From: Saccharomycopsis phalli
Taxonomy: Eukaryota > Ascomycota > Saccharomycetes > Ascoideales > Saccharomycopsidaceae
Length of the DNA: 64,000 nt
NCBI GenBank assembly: GCA_020342235.1
Contig: CP073212.1
Location: forward strand, 1,798,001-1,862,000
Direction of reading: 5' to 3'
The notes beneath the pieces were generated by a model. It was not told the origin of the DNA. It did no database searches and was given only the letters and a program-made list of their open reading frames with translations. This document shows positions 9,404 through 19,524 of the stretch, piece after piece. Each line of letters starts with the position of its first letter. The first letter of the stretch is position 1. The translations under genes were made by a program, and so were the position numbers.

Positions 9404-11872
9404 ATGCAAGATAAACACACACTACTTCCGTTGGTGACCCCACCAACTCGAACTAGGCGCTACAACCCTAGGAAAGCCCTCTTTGCCCTCTCTGGAGCAT
9501 TGCTTCTCCTCTGGCTCCACCTCCGCCGTGCCGGTTACGCAGCCCTGGCACGTGATGACTATCTCGGGGTGTTGCGGAGCAGCAACTTGGCGAGAAACTG
9601 GTCGTATGAGTTCACGCAGGAGCTGCATTTGGCAGGAACAAACTTGGCGTTGGTGCAATGGCAGATGGAGAAATTCAGGCAGTTTGGCTTGTCCAATGTC
9701 CATGCCGAGGACTTTGACGTTTACTTGAACTATCCCAACGGAACGTACCTTGCGCTTCTTGAAGACGGCAAAGAGGTGTATCGTCCGACTCTCAAAGAGG
9801 ACGAGCTCAGCGAGGATCCAACTACCGTTGGCCCGGGACTCGTTCCTGCGTTCCACGGGTACTCTGCCTCGGGGAATGTTTCGGCGGAGTATGTGTATGC
9901 CAACTATGGAACCCTCGGTGATTTCGAGCTCCTAGCGTCCAAGGGCGTGTCTGTGGCAGGCAAGATTGTCGTTGTGCGCTACGGCAAGATTTTCCGCGGA
10001 TTGAAGGTCAAATTTGCCCAGAGTGCCGGAGCCGTTGGCGTGTTGTTGTACTCTGAGCCGGCGGACGACGGCGAGATTTCCGTCGGAAACGGATACAAGG
10101 CCTATCCCAGAGGCCCTGCGCGCAATCCGTCGTCGCTTCAGCGCGGCTCGGTGCAGTTTTTGCTGCAAATCCCCGGCGACCCCACCACGCCAGGATGGCC
10201 GTCAAAAGGCGACGACGTGCGCCGGGTTGATCCGCACGGCTCGATCCCGCGGATTCCCTCGTTGCCAATTAGCTACCAAGAGGTCCGGCGGATTTTGGCC
10301 CAGCTCAATGGCCATGGCGTGAACTTGGGGCCAGACTGGACCGGTACTTTGAAAGGAGTGCGCTACAGCGTCGGACCCAACCCGTCGGCGACGCTCCATC
10401 TTGCCAACAGCCAGATCTACAACGTCCTGAAGCTCTACAACGTCTATGGCGAGATCGAGGGCTCGCGGAAACACGAAGTGGTGCTTGTGGGGAACCATCG
10501 CGACGCGTGGGTCCGTGGAGGAGCAGGCGACCCGAACTCGGGGTCCGCAGCGATTCTCGAGATTGCAAGAGCGTTGCACGAGGTTAAGTTGCGGAATCCG
10601 GGCTGGAAGCCGTTGCGGACGATCCGGTTTGCGTCCTGGGACGGAGAGGAGTATGGGTTGTTGGGACTGACGGAGTACGGCGAATTTCACCACAAACGGC
10701 TCCAGAAGGAAACCGTCGCGTATTTGAACGTCGACGTGGCTGCTAGCGGCACCCAGTTGCACTTGAGCGCATCACCATTATTATACAAATTGATGAACGA
10801 CGAGGCGCAGGCAGTGGCCCACCCGCGACAGGGGACGTTGTTTTCGCATTTCTACGAGTCCAGCGGCAAAATCGGCATCTTGGGCAGCGGCTCGGACTAT
10901 ACTGTGTTCTTGGAGCACTTGGGCATCCCGTCGGCGGACATTGGGTTCAAGCCGGGGAAGCGCGACCCAGTGTACCACTACCACTCGAACTACGACTCGT
11001 TCCATTGGATGGACAACTACGGCGACCCGGGGTTCAAGTACCACAATGCGATTGCCCAGTACGTGGGTCTTTTGGCGTTGCAATTGAGCGACGAGAAGAT
11101 CATCGGGTTTGGGTTGCAGGAGAATGCAAAACAGATTGAGCAGTTCTTGGGGACGGAGATCGACAAGGTGCCTCCTGAATGGTACAGTTTGAACGTCACC
11201 GAGGAGCGTGAGCCGGACTCTGGGGACGAGTATGATGAATTTTTGGAGACAATGCAGGAGGGCGGTGTTGATCTCCACGACCTTGACCAGTTTGTCAGTG
11301 AATTGGAGCATGGAAAGGAGAAGAAGGGTGGCAAGTATGGGAAGCATGGAGTGAATGGGAAGCACTGGAAGTATATGGACCATGGAAAACACTTGGGCCA
11401 TCGGAAATATTGGGACCACTGGAAACACGGGAAACACGATAATCACACCGGGAAGCGCCGCTTGAGACATTTAATCAAATCGGTGCGCCGCTCCGCCGCA
11501 AAGTTTGTCAAAGTATCTGCCTACGTCGAAAAACACATTGCAAGAATCAAGCAGCAATCTCAGGACCTCGACCGCCACTCAAAGTACAATCCAATACGAT
11601 GGATTAAAAAGCACCGGCTCGAGAAGGAGACCCTGCGCATCAACTTGAAGCTAAAGTACTTGGAACGTCTCTTCTTGTACTATCACGGCTTGAAGGACCG
11701 CACATGGTTCCGTCACGTGGTCTATGCGCCTGGACGAAATACCGGCTACACTGGGCAGCCATTACCCGGGTTGGGAGAGGCAATTGAGGATAACAACGTC
11801 AAGGAGGGGTACAAATGGTTTCGGATATTAAATCGGACGCTTCGTCGAGGCTCGTTGTTTTTGCACGTATAA
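9404..11872 (+). CDS. VPS70: Vps70/Tre-like M28 peptidase with PA domain
   Basis: 822 residues from the ATG at 9404. Another in-frame ATG at 9353 lies upstream of a TATATATA box (9372-9379), so I prefer the second; the choice is not certain. A type II membrane protein: basic N-terminus, one membrane helix (FALSGALLLLWL), then a lumenal protease-associated domain, a zinc peptidase domain and a dimerisation-like C-terminus, as in glutamate carboxypeptidase II and the yeast Vps70/Tre1/Tre2 group. The metal and catalytic residues appear intact: NHRDAW, GDPNSG, the WDGEEYGLLG glutamates, NVDVA and the YHYHSNYD histidine. Family role in yeast is vacuolar sorting and trafficking. An unusual His/Lys/Gly-rich insert (bases ~11320-11463) sits before the C-terminal domain. 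The CTG at 10667 falls where relatives have Ser (GLLGSTEW). Confidence 0.85.
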   Translation: MQDKHTLLPLVTPPTRTRRYNPRKALFALSGALLLLWLHLRRAGYAALARDDYLGVLRSSNLARNWSYEFTQELHLAGTNLALVQWQMEKFRQFGLSNVHAEDFDVYLNYPNGTYLALLEDGKEVYRPTLKEDELSEDPTTVGPGLVPAFHGYSASGNVSAEYVYANYGTLGDFELLASKGVSVAGKIVVVRYGKIFRGLKVKFAQSAGAVGVLLYSEPADDGEISVGNGYKAYPRGPARNPSSLQRGSVQFLLQIPGDPTTPGWPSKGDDVRRVDPHGSIPRIPSLPISYQEVRRILAQLNGHGVNLGPDWTGTLKGVRYSVGPNPSATLHLANSQIYNVLKLYNVYGEIEGSRKHEVVLVGNHRDAWVRGGAGDPNSGSAAILEIARALHEVKLRNPGWKPLRTIRFASWDGEEYGLLGLTEYGEFHHKRLQKETVAYLNVDVAASGTQLHLSASPLLYKLMNDEAQAVAHPRQGTLFSHFYESSGKIGILGSGSDYTVFLEHLGIPSADIGFKPGKRDPVYHYHSNYDSFHWMDNYGDPGFKYHNAIAQYVGLLALQLSDEKIIGFGLQENAKQIEQFLGTEIDKVPPEWYSLNVTEEREPDSGDEYDEFLETMQEGGVDLHDLDQFVSELEHGKEKKGGKYGKHGVNGKHWKYMDHGKHLGHRKYWDHWKHGKHDNHTGKRRLRHLIKSVRRSAAKFVKVSAYVEKHIARIKQQSQDLDRHSKYNPIRWIKKHRLEKETLRINLKLKYLERLFLYYHGLKDRTWFRHVVYAPGRNTGYTGQPLPGLGEAIEDNNVKEGYKWFRILNRTLRRGSLFLHV

Positions 11873-12320
11873 TGGTGTGGTGTATATGTTATCGGTATCT
11901 AATATGAGTATCGTTGTAGTGTCAAAGTGTACTTGTAACGATAAATCCCAGTGGTATCGTTGCAGACACTTGTAACTTTACCAATTAACAACATACAGTA
12001 TTATTAACATGATATATGTTGTATAGTTATCTCAGAATGTATCTCCAAGTTGATGATTTATTAGCTATTGATATTCTCTCAGTAGCAGGGTTATACTCCC
12101 GATTAGGAGTTGCCTCAAATCCCTTTATGGTCCCTTTCTTCCTTCTTGCTAAACCTTGTGTACAACTGTGTTGATCTTTCTTGGTCACCATGAGTGGCAT
12201 CTGCTATCTTAAATCAGACATGCGCAAGTCACGTGATCACGCGTGCCAAATGTAAACGATATTCCATCATTACGGTACCTTAGTATTCTTGCAACCCGGT
12301 TCGTCTCTTTTGGAGAATCA
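11873..12320. other. Gene-free stretch after the VPS70-like gene
   Basis: No gene seen. A CACGTGA site is at 12230. A weak resemblance to the start of the solo LTR family (GTAGCAGGGTTATACTCC near 12090) is too diverged to call. Confidence 0.35.
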
Positions 12321-12329
12321 GCACGTTCC

Positions 12330-12635
12330 TTTTTTATTGTTATTTCCTGTCTGGCAAAGGAAATGGCTAGGTCATTTCCCTCCACAACAGCATAGTCTTT
12401 CATAACTTATTCTTTTCATAACTTATACTTTCTGGATCTTCCTCTTGTTCTTGGAACTTGTCTTTTTCCTAACTCGTTTATGACCCAATCTCCTGTACAA
12501 AGGCATGGTCTAGCAAGTCCTCCTTTTATAAAGAGAACCAGTCTCTTTTTCCAAGTATAAATAGTAAGACTTTAAATGGTCAAGCGAATATATTTTAGCC
12601 GTTTTACCAACTCATATCCTAGTTAGTATATTATA
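12330..12635 (+). mobile_element. Solo LTR of the TGTAATA/TATTACA family (copy 3, diverged)
   Basis: Shares the AAGTATAAATAG box, the AATATATTTTAGCC segment and the CCAACTCATATCCTAGTTAG end of the LTR family. The left boundary is approximate and no target duplication could be seen, so this is an older, degraded solo LTR. Confidence 0.6.
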
Positions 12636-12844
12636 ATCTTAGGTATATATGAGTATCTTAGGCTATTGGTATAGTTATTGAATTCTTGATATCTTGGTAT
12701 ATTGACATTGGTATGTCATTGGTATATTGGCCTGACATTGGTATAGTTATTGATGACATTGATTCAATGTCATCTCACTTACCCTACCTCATATTATCCG
12801 GCCAATTGAGCCGATGGGATTACTAAATGCGATGGATAAGCACT

Positions 12845-12862
12845 CACGTGACAAAAAATTTT
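12845..12862. promoter_or_regulatory. HEM3 promoter: CACGTG plus AAAAAATTTT
   Basis: CACGTGA (from 12845) and an AAAAAATTTT element (12853-12862) are adjacent, 45-60 bp before the HEM3 start codon. The first fits Cbf1-type bHLH factors, the second the RRPE-like element. Roles are inferred from motif identity. Confidence 0.5.
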
Positions 12863-12906
12863 CACTCCATGAAAATTGGCTCAGGCCCTTGTACAATACC
12901 TGAGAA

Positions 12907-14031
12907 ATGACCACTGGGGAAAACAATCCATACGAAAGCAAAATCGTCCACATAGGAGGACGCAAGTCGCCGTTGGCTGTGGTGCAGTCAGAGTGTATCA
13001 AGGCACTCATCCAGACACACCACCCAGACTTTGATATCGACGTGTTGGCGTTTTCCACATTGGGCGATAAGGTCCAGAATGTGCCTTTGTATTCGTTTGG
13101 CGGCAAGTCGTTGTGGACCAAGGAGCTTGAGATTCTCTTGTTGCATAAGATCGAGCCGTTCCCTCGTCTTGACTTGGTGGTGCATTCGTTGAAGGACTTG
13201 CCAACCGCCCTTCCCGACGAGTTTGTGCTAGGGTGTATCACCAAGCGTGAGGATCCGTCGGATGCGCTTTGTATGGCCGCAGGATCGTCATACAAGTCCT
13301 TGGCGGATCTCCCGGCAGGATCTGTTGTAGGAACGTCGTCGCTCCGCCGATCGGCGCAAATGAAGAAGAATTACCCGCAGTTGAAGTACCAGGTTGTCCG
13401 GGGAAGCGTGGCGACACGGTTGGCCAAGTTGGACGACCCAAAGTCGCAGTTCAGCTGCATAGTACTAGCCACGGCCGGTTTGTTGCGCTTGGGACTTGGC
13501 GAACGGATCACCATGCGCATGAACTTGGAGAACTCCGGGATGTACCATGCAGTGGGCCAAGGGGCTCTTGGAATTGAGATCCAAAAGAACAACGTGCACT
13601 TGCAAAAGTTATTGTCTGAGATCGAGCACGTGAACACCACCGTCTGCTGTTTGGCCGAGCGCGCGTTGATGCGGTATTTGGAAGGCGGATGCTCAGTGCC
13701 AATTGGCGTGCAGTCAAGCTTCAATGAGGACACCAAGGAGTTGGTATTGAAGGGCATTGTCATTTCGCCAAATGGCAAGATCAGCGTCGAGGACGAGGCC
13801 CGTGGAATCATTAATGACGTCAGAGCCGACTCGGAGCGCGTGGGGAACACTTTGGCGCAGATGTTGATTGACAAGGGCGCTAAGGCAATTTTGGACGACA
13901 TTAACTTTGACAAGATCAAGAATGAGGAGGAGTTGGCCAAAAAGAGCGAGCATGAGATTCCGGAAGCGACGTTGCACAAGTTGAAGGTGGAGCACAGTGA
14001 TTTGCCTTTGGGAGACGGAATGGACATTTAG
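12907..14031 (+). CDS. HEM3: Porphobilinogen deaminase (heme pathway)
   Basis: 374 residues, slightly longer than S. cerevisiae Hem3 (327) through its C-terminal end. The enzyme condenses four porphobilinogen molecules into hydroxymethylbilane in the cytosol, the third step of heme synthesis. The catalytic Asp is in VVHSLKDLP (D97), the dipyrromethane cofactor cysteine is C262 in YLEGGCSVPIGV, and the substrate-binding GTSSLRR and RG..ATR segments are all present. The start is the first ATG after the CACGTG/AAAAAATTTT promoter elements. The last 40 or so residues are acidic and Lys/Glu-rich and probably not part of the catalytic fold. Confidence 0.97.
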   Translation: MTTGENNPYESKIVHIGGRKSPLAVVQSECIKALIQTHHPDFDIDVLAFSTLGDKVQNVPLYSFGGKSLWTKELEILLLHKIEPFPRLDLVVHSLKDLPTALPDEFVLGCITKREDPSDALCMAAGSSYKSLADLPAGSVVGTSSLRRSAQMKKNYPQLKYQVVRGSVATRLAKLDDPKSQFSCIVLATAGLLRLGLGERITMRMNLENSGMYHAVGQGALGIEIQKNNVHLQKLLSEIEHVNTTVCCLAERALMRYLEGGCSVPIGVQSSFNEDTKELVLKGIVISPNGKISVEDEARGIINDVRADSERVGNTLAQMLIDKGAKAILDDINFDKIKNEEELAKKSEHEIPEATLHKLKVEHSDLPLGDGMDI

Positions 14032-15257
14032 TCGATGGCATGGTTAATGATAATGACTTGTAAGTAGTGTTGTTCCAGTTATTCGGCGCTTGATGGTATC
14101 GATGGTATTGATGGCGTTTGCTTTGGAAATTGAATAGGGACATATGGAAAGAATTGGGATTTTCTGGGCATAGGCCTTTATATAATGTAGGTGTTGAGGT
14201 GGTGTAGTAATGATTTTTTTTCTGGTGATGCTGAGGTGGTGTAGTAATGGTTTTTTTTTGTGGTGATTTTTGTAGTGATTGCTAATGATTTGGCGCAAGT
14301 GAAAATGCAGCTTGAAAAGTAGTATATGCATATGCACAAAGGCAGCGAGATCTTACAGGGCGGAAAGAGGTGGAAAAAAGAACGGAAAACCGACGGAAAA
14401 CGGATTGGAAATAAGGGACGGAAGACGGACTGGAAACGGACTGGAAATAAGGGACGAAAAACCGACCGGAAATAACAGATACAAGTCAAGTATAACAGAA
14501 ATGAGAAATATCAAACATCTCCAGCAACACTACAGGAAATAACATGCACAATTCTCTCCACAATGACTCGCACGTCAAAGAAGAATGATAAAAAGTCGTG
14601 TATACAATACAATGTCATTGCCAAATACCACATACATACATTCCCAAATAAAAACCAGCTAGTGAAACCGACGATAACCAATGTGGAAAATGCTGTTTTA
14701 ATTGCCGATACCTGAGATTCCACAAAATTCCGTTTATATAATCAAATGCGTCACCAAGTATAACATGCACAGAGTGAATGTCACATTAATACAATAGGGT
14801 CAATATACCAATTCACCCAGAATGCGAGGTTGCATCTTGAAATGTGAAATACAAACCATCAAAGATGTGCTTGAATTTCCAATATGCCCAGGTCCCAAGG
14901 ACAGGCACCTGAGAGAAAGTCAGAATTGGTAAATACCAATTGACCACCAACTAACATGAATGGAGACAAGGTCAGAGTTGGTATATACCAACAAAAATAG
15001 TTGACTGAGTAGCACGAATGTCAAAAGAGAGAAATGGAAAATACCATTGGCCAACTGGGCACAACTGGCAAAAGACAATTGGCAAAAGACAATTGGCAAA
15101 AGAAATCTGGCAAAAGAAATCTGGCAAAATACAATCTTGCACAAATACTCTAGCAACTTCACGAATATCCAATCGCACCATTTCCCAATCCAATCACACT
15201 GCCAATCCCCAATAATCACCCCACCAAGCTCGACAATCACCCTACCAACCTCAATAA
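14032..15257. other. Convergent gene-free stretch between HEM3 and CTI6
   Basis: Both genes end here. It contains a GGAAATAAGGGACGGAAGAC-type repeat (14360-14470), a GGTGTAGTAATG repeat with T-runs (14200-14280) and a TTGGCAAAAGACAA tandem repeat (15050-15130). No gene is seen. Confidence 0.55.
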
Positions 15258-16406
15258 TCACACATACAGACCAAACGACTTTTCCCATTGGGAAATTAGG
15301 TCACGGAGCTGGGAAATCATCTCGACAGACCCCTTCTGGCTCCGCTCAAAGCCATCTTTAAAGCTGCGGATCAACCGCTCTTCCTCCTCCTCATCCTCGG
15401 TCATTGAGCTGAAACTGGTGTTGGCACTGCTGGACTTCTCCAAGAAGTTGTCAACCAACCGCTGGTACGACTTTTGCTCCTCGCCCAAGTCTACCAGCAC
15501 GTAGTAGATGTACTCTGAGATTGCGGCAATGCGCTTGCGCATCTCATTGATGGAGATTTTTGCTGACGGGATCCGCGGCTCGATCGGCTTGTCCGAGTTG
15601 AGAATCACCGCGTTGGCACCAGATTTCTGCGGCGTGCGTTTAGCCTTTTTGGGAAGGAGCGACGGCGACTGGGGGTGTTTCTTCTTGCGGGAACGTGGCG
15701 GCTCGTTGCTGGGCGACTTTTTTCCCCGGCGGAACTCGGCCTCGGGCGACGGCCGCTTAATCTCGGGCCGCTTGGGCTCGGGCCGCTTTACTTCAGGCTG
15801 CTTCTCCTCGGGTTCCTTGGGCTCGGGCTCCTTGGTCTCGGACTCCGACTCATCGCCCCGCCGGCGCTTCTTGGGCCGCGTCTCGTCGTCAGAGGGCGCG
15901 CCTTGCTTGAACTCCTTCTCGGACTCACGGAGCGCAAGAAGAAGCTGCTCCTCCTCGGTGGAATTGATCGTGGTGCGCTTTGGCTTGCGCTCCTCCCGGC
16001 GCTTTTCCTTGCTAGCCGGCTTGGTCTTGGGCTGCGCCCGGCGGTATTGCGACGTGGTGCCAAACGGCCCGACCTGGATGAAGTGCAAGTCTGGGCGACA
16101 ACTTTCGCACCAGTACTTTTCTGGAAGCTGGGTCTCCTCGTACAAGCCGACACAGTATCCGTGCTGCCAGACATTGCACTTGTCGCACTGGATGAACAAG
16201 CCCATGACGTTTTCGTTGTTGTAGTAAGGGTCGTCTTGGTCGAGGGTCAATTCCTGGTTGTGGCAGAGACACCGCGTGACCTCGCCGTTGCTGTTGGTCT
16301 CGTCGTCGTCCTTGTCGTCGTACTCCTCCTCACGGCGCTCCTCGAAATCCTCGTCGTCATATTGTAAGGCGTTGTACTTTGCCCGGGCTGATCTTCGGCT
16401 CACCAT
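15258..16406 (-). CDS. CTI6: Cti6-like PHD-finger subunit of Rpd3L
   Basis: 382 residues from the ATG at 16406; the frame runs open for 17 more codons upstream, but those overlap a TATATA box (16432-16437), so the internal ATG is preferred. After an acidic stretch there is a complete C4HC3 PHD finger: C46, C48, C74, C77, H82, C85, C100, C103. Such fingers read the histone H3 tail, and Cti6 brings this to the Rpd3L deacetylase complex. The middle is highly charged, with repeated KRPEPKRPEIKRP motifs that may act as nuclear localisation signals, and the last 100 residues are predicted helical (ISINEMRKRIAAISEYIYYVL), matching the conserved C-terminus of Cti6. Divergently transcribed from TCO89 across a tandem array of factor sites. 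Confidence 0.85.
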   Translation of the reverse strand: MVSRRSARAKYNALQYDDEDFEERREEEYDDKDDDETNSNGEVTRCLCHNQELTLDQDDPYYNNENVMGLFIQCDKCNVWQHGYCVGLYEETQLPEKYWCESCRPDLHFIQVGPFGTTSQYRRAQPKTKPASKEKRREERKPKRTTINSTEEEQLLLALRESEKEFKQGAPSDDETRPKKRRRGDESESETKEPEPKEPEEKQPEVKRPEPKRPEIKRPSPEAEFRRGKKSPSNEPPRSRKKKHPQSPSLLPKKAKRTPQKSGANAVILNSDKPIEPRIPSAKISINEMRKRIAAISEYIYYVLVDLGEEQKSYQRLVDNFLEKSSSANTSFSSMTEDEEEEERLIRSFKDGFERSQKGSVEMISQLRDLISQWEKSFGLYV

Positions 16407-16454
16407 GGTGTAGAAGGAAGCACGCGCTTCCCTTGTATATAGGGTTACCTGGTG

Positions 16455-16670
16455 CACGTGACCAAATATGATGAGTTACCCGCGCGAGTACAAAACAAAA
16501 TACACGTGATTACATTTATTAATTTACCCGGACATATAATGAAAACCAAACACGTGACCACTGATTTATGTTACCCGGTTTTGTGCACAAAATCGATTCA
16601 CGTGACCATCATAAATAATTACCCACACGAGTACAAATCAAAACACGTGATCATATCATTTAGTTACCCG
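16455..16670. promoter_or_regulatory. 48-bp tandem array of CACGTG and TTACCC sites, bidirectional promoter
   Basis: CACGTG occurs at 16455, 16503, 16551, 16599 and 16644, and TTACCC at 16476, 16524, 16571, 16619 and 16664, giving five units of 45-48 bp. Within each unit the TTACCC follows the CACGTG by 20-21 bp, about two helical turns. Four of the five are full TTACCCG. The sequence between the motifs has diverged while the motifs stay. It fills the space between the CTI6 and TCO89 starts. Cbf1-type and Reb1-type factors are the likely binders, by motif identity. Confidence 0.85.
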
Positions 16671-16711
16671 GACATCATGTAAAACCATGAGGACGGTTCG
16701 TGCCGTGGTGC

Positions 16712-18412
16712 ATGGTCGACAAGAAGAAGACCAAACGGGTTCCGCTCACAAAGTCAAAGAGTAGCGAGAGCATTGTGTACCGTGCGCGGAGCAAGGGCAC
16801 CAAGCGCGCGTTGCCGCGGAACAGTTCCAAGGGCAGTTTGAAGATGACCACATTGAGCAAGGTCAAGTCACATCCGAATTATGTCTTGTCGGCGCCATTG
16901 GCGAAATCAGCGCTGAGTATCAAGGGCAATGCAAAGAATGTGATTCTCCAGTTGTATGATGAGGATCCGGATGATGAGAATTCCGCTGATTATGTGGATG
17001 AGGAGGAAGGAGAAGGAGAAGAGGACAGGAGTAAGAATGAAGATAAAGGGAACAATGGTAAGAAGAATATGAATCATGTGGGCTTAACAGAAGATCATGC
17101 GAGTCTACATGAAGGGCATATGGACATTCAAGAAGACCATTTGGGTCTAAATAAAGATCAGATGGATATTCAAGAAGACCATTTGGGTCTACATGATGAC
17201 CATTTGGATATTCACGAAAACCAGATCTCTCAAAACCAGATTGGTCAAAACCAGGTCTCTCAAAACCAGATCTCTCAAAACCAGATCTCTCAAGCAAACC
17301 AAACCGACCAAGCCATGGAGCAAAACAAAAACGACCAAGCCATTGAGCAAAACCAATTCAACCTACTCGTACCCCAATCTCACCACAGATCAAACAGCAT
17401 CAACATCGTAGGAAGCAAACCGCGCATCGACTCCTCCAACCACCCATTGATCATCGAAGACACCCGCGTCCCATTCGAAGTTTCCCCACTGTCCTCCATA
17501 GAAGACCACCTCGATCTCGAAGACCCCGTGCTCAATATCCCAAACCCAAACACCTTGGCATCACGCTTCGACAAGAAGTTGCGTCTACAACGTGAACTGT
17601 CGCTTCTAAACGAATCGTCCAAGGACGACAAGGCCGGATACTCAATGAAATACAGCTCCGAAGATTTGCAGGGCCCGTTTTTCAATCTTCCAGGCGCGAA
17701 AAAAAGCGCGGCTTTGGTGTTTGGCGGCGACCTGCTGACTGAAGCCAAAGTCAATATCCGCAAATTGAATGACACCCTCTACTCCGACTACAATTACCTC
17801 CGTCATTTTCGAAACTCGTTGCTTGTAGCCGTCAAGCACGTGCACAGCCAGGGCAAGAAGACCATCGAGGTGAAAAAGCGTCAGGAGGAGCCATTGTCGG
17901 GCAACAAGAGCCTCAATCTCCGGCACGAGTTGATGCACTTGTATAACACAAACCTGGGCGACCGGTTGCCGGGAAAAGTCGAGCGGAAGCACGAGCTTCT
18001 CATGTACCAATATGAGGAAGTGTTGTTCAAGGACACCAAGGATAAGGTGATACGCCGGGACAAGAAGGACGACATCAATTTGGGCAAGGTGCTTGCAAAG
18101 GATAATTTGAACACCAATCTTCTCAACAAGTTGTACATTGAGACCATTGACAAGCACAAAAAGCATAGCATTGTGCCGAAGCACCAGCACGGGCAGCCGA
18201 ATTTCCCACAGGGCCGAGGGAACACGTTCCGGCGCCAGGAGGATCAGAAGCCACTTACAAAGGCCCAGGTCAATCTGTTGAAGGACCGGGATCCAATGTG
18301 GAAACCGCAGGACAGGAAACCAAAGGCCCAGGTCCACTTGAAGGAGAGCAACGGGTCTCAGCAGCCGCAGCAGTATTCTAATATTTTGAACTCGGCGTTT
18401 TTGAAGGATTAG
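16712..18412 (+). CDS. TCO89: Tco89-like TORC1 subunit
   Basis: 566 residues from the ATG at 16712; the codons before it in frame begin with GTG and are not a start. Two blocks match Tco89, a fungal-specific subunit of TOR complex 1 at the vacuole: LKMTTLSKVKSHPNYVLSAP near residues 43-62, and SRFDKKLRLQRELSLLNESS (relatives have TR-Q-KLWLQRE-S) near the middle, followed by a helical DYNYLRHFRNSLLVAV segment. Between them is a long disordered region of DIQEDHLGL and NQISQNQ repeats. S. cerevisiae Tco89 is 799 residues and poorly conserved outside these blocks. An ATG at 16687 in another frame overlaps the start and could act as an upstream ORF if transcribed. The start lies only 42 bp from the last TTACCCG. 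Confidence 0.75.
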   Translation: MVDKKKTKRVPLTKSKSSESIVYRARSKGTKRALPRNSSKGSLKMTTLSKVKSHPNYVLSAPLAKSALSIKGNAKNVILQLYDEDPDDENSADYVDEEEGEGEEDRSKNEDKGNNGKKNMNHVGLTEDHASLHEGHMDIQEDHLGLNKDQMDIQEDHLGLHDDHLDIHENQISQNQIGQNQVSQNQISQNQISQANQTDQAMEQNKNDQAIEQNQFNLLVPQSHHRSNSINIVGSKPRIDSSNHPLIIEDTRVPFEVSPLSSIEDHLDLEDPVLNIPNPNTLASRFDKKLRLQRELSLLNESSKDDKAGYSMKYSSEDLQGPFFNLPGAKKSAALVFGGDLLTEAKVNIRKLNDTLYSDYNYLRHFRNSLLVAVKHVHSQGKKTIEVKKRQEEPLSGNKSLNLRHELMHLYNTNLGDRLPGKVERKHELLMYQYEEVLFKDTKDKVIRRDKKDDINLGKVLAKDNLNTNLLNKLYIETIDKHKKHSIVPKHQHGQPNFPQGRGNTFRRQEDQKPLTKAQVNLLKDRDPMWKPQDRKPKAQVHLKESNGSQQPQQYSNILNSAFLKD

Positions 18413-19524
18413 AAGTGGGTCGAGGCGCGGTCATGTGTCAAATCGAGGTGGGAAGCTCAGTGAAATTCAGGCAAATGGCCAAGGTCATGAAGATTAATAC
18501 TTGGGCTAGTATTAAGAAGGTTGGTTAATGTTCTAATTAGCTCGATACAAGTCAACTCTCTGAAAAGCTAGAGGGCAAATACTTTTGTTGGTTATAATAT
18601 ATTAACTCGCCTGGAACGGTTTGGAGCTTGCAAAGCAGTCTACCTGATGTAAGCCAAATGGATATTCCATAGATATTGAAGAATGTTTATTACTGTCTAC
18701 AACTGGCTGACTGTATGCTGCAGACACTTTCAACTATTATGGCCGTCTTGAATTGTACAATATCAATGAGTATCGTATTGGAGTTTATTTAGCAAGATAT
18801 TCGTGGACTGGGTATTTCACACTTGAAATCCGAGCGGCTTGCATCAGTCCCAGAAAACCAGCCCATGCGAGGAATAATAGTAACAGGTGATAATTTTTGA
18901 TGACTATTTCTGACATTTAGCAATCTGGCTTGATTACCTGTATCGGTTTTGTTATTTGTGGCTACAATACCGTGACTCTTGAGAAGGCCTGTAGTGGTAG
19001 ATTTTTAGCCATGTAATTGACGTGAACTTGACATGGCTATGGAAGTTTGAAGTGATGATTGATGTTGTATGTGGTGATGTAGCGAGAATGTTGATTACAG
19101 AAGGAGCAATTGGGAGTAGGATGACGTGTTGTATTTTCATTGAGGTTGTATTTCCATTTTTGTATTTCCATTTTTGTATTTCCATTTTTGTATTTCCTTG
19201 ATGGTCGTATTTCCATTGTTATATTTCCATTGATAGTTGGTATATGTGCTTCATGCATATTTCATCTTTCATACTAGCCATTTTCCACACGCAAATCTAC
19301 TCATTTGCCATCCTAAGCAAATTCACTCATAGTTTAATCACATTCTGTTACTCACTTTTCTTGTATTCGTGCCATTGATGTGCAAATTATCTGATCTTCC
19401 ATTGATATTCAGTTTATCTGATCTTCCGTTGATATTCAGTTTATCTGGTCCTCATTGATATCAATCTAGTCCTCATTGATATCCATCTGCCTTCATTGAT
19501 ATCCATCTAATCTCAAACCTTTGT
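18413..19524. other. Convergent gene-free stretch between TCO89 and LDB19
   Basis: Holds a 14-bp repeat TATTTCCATTTTTG (19137-19230) and a TTGATATTCAGTTTATCTG/CCTCATTGATAT repeat (19390-19510), but no gene that I can support. Confidence 0.55.
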
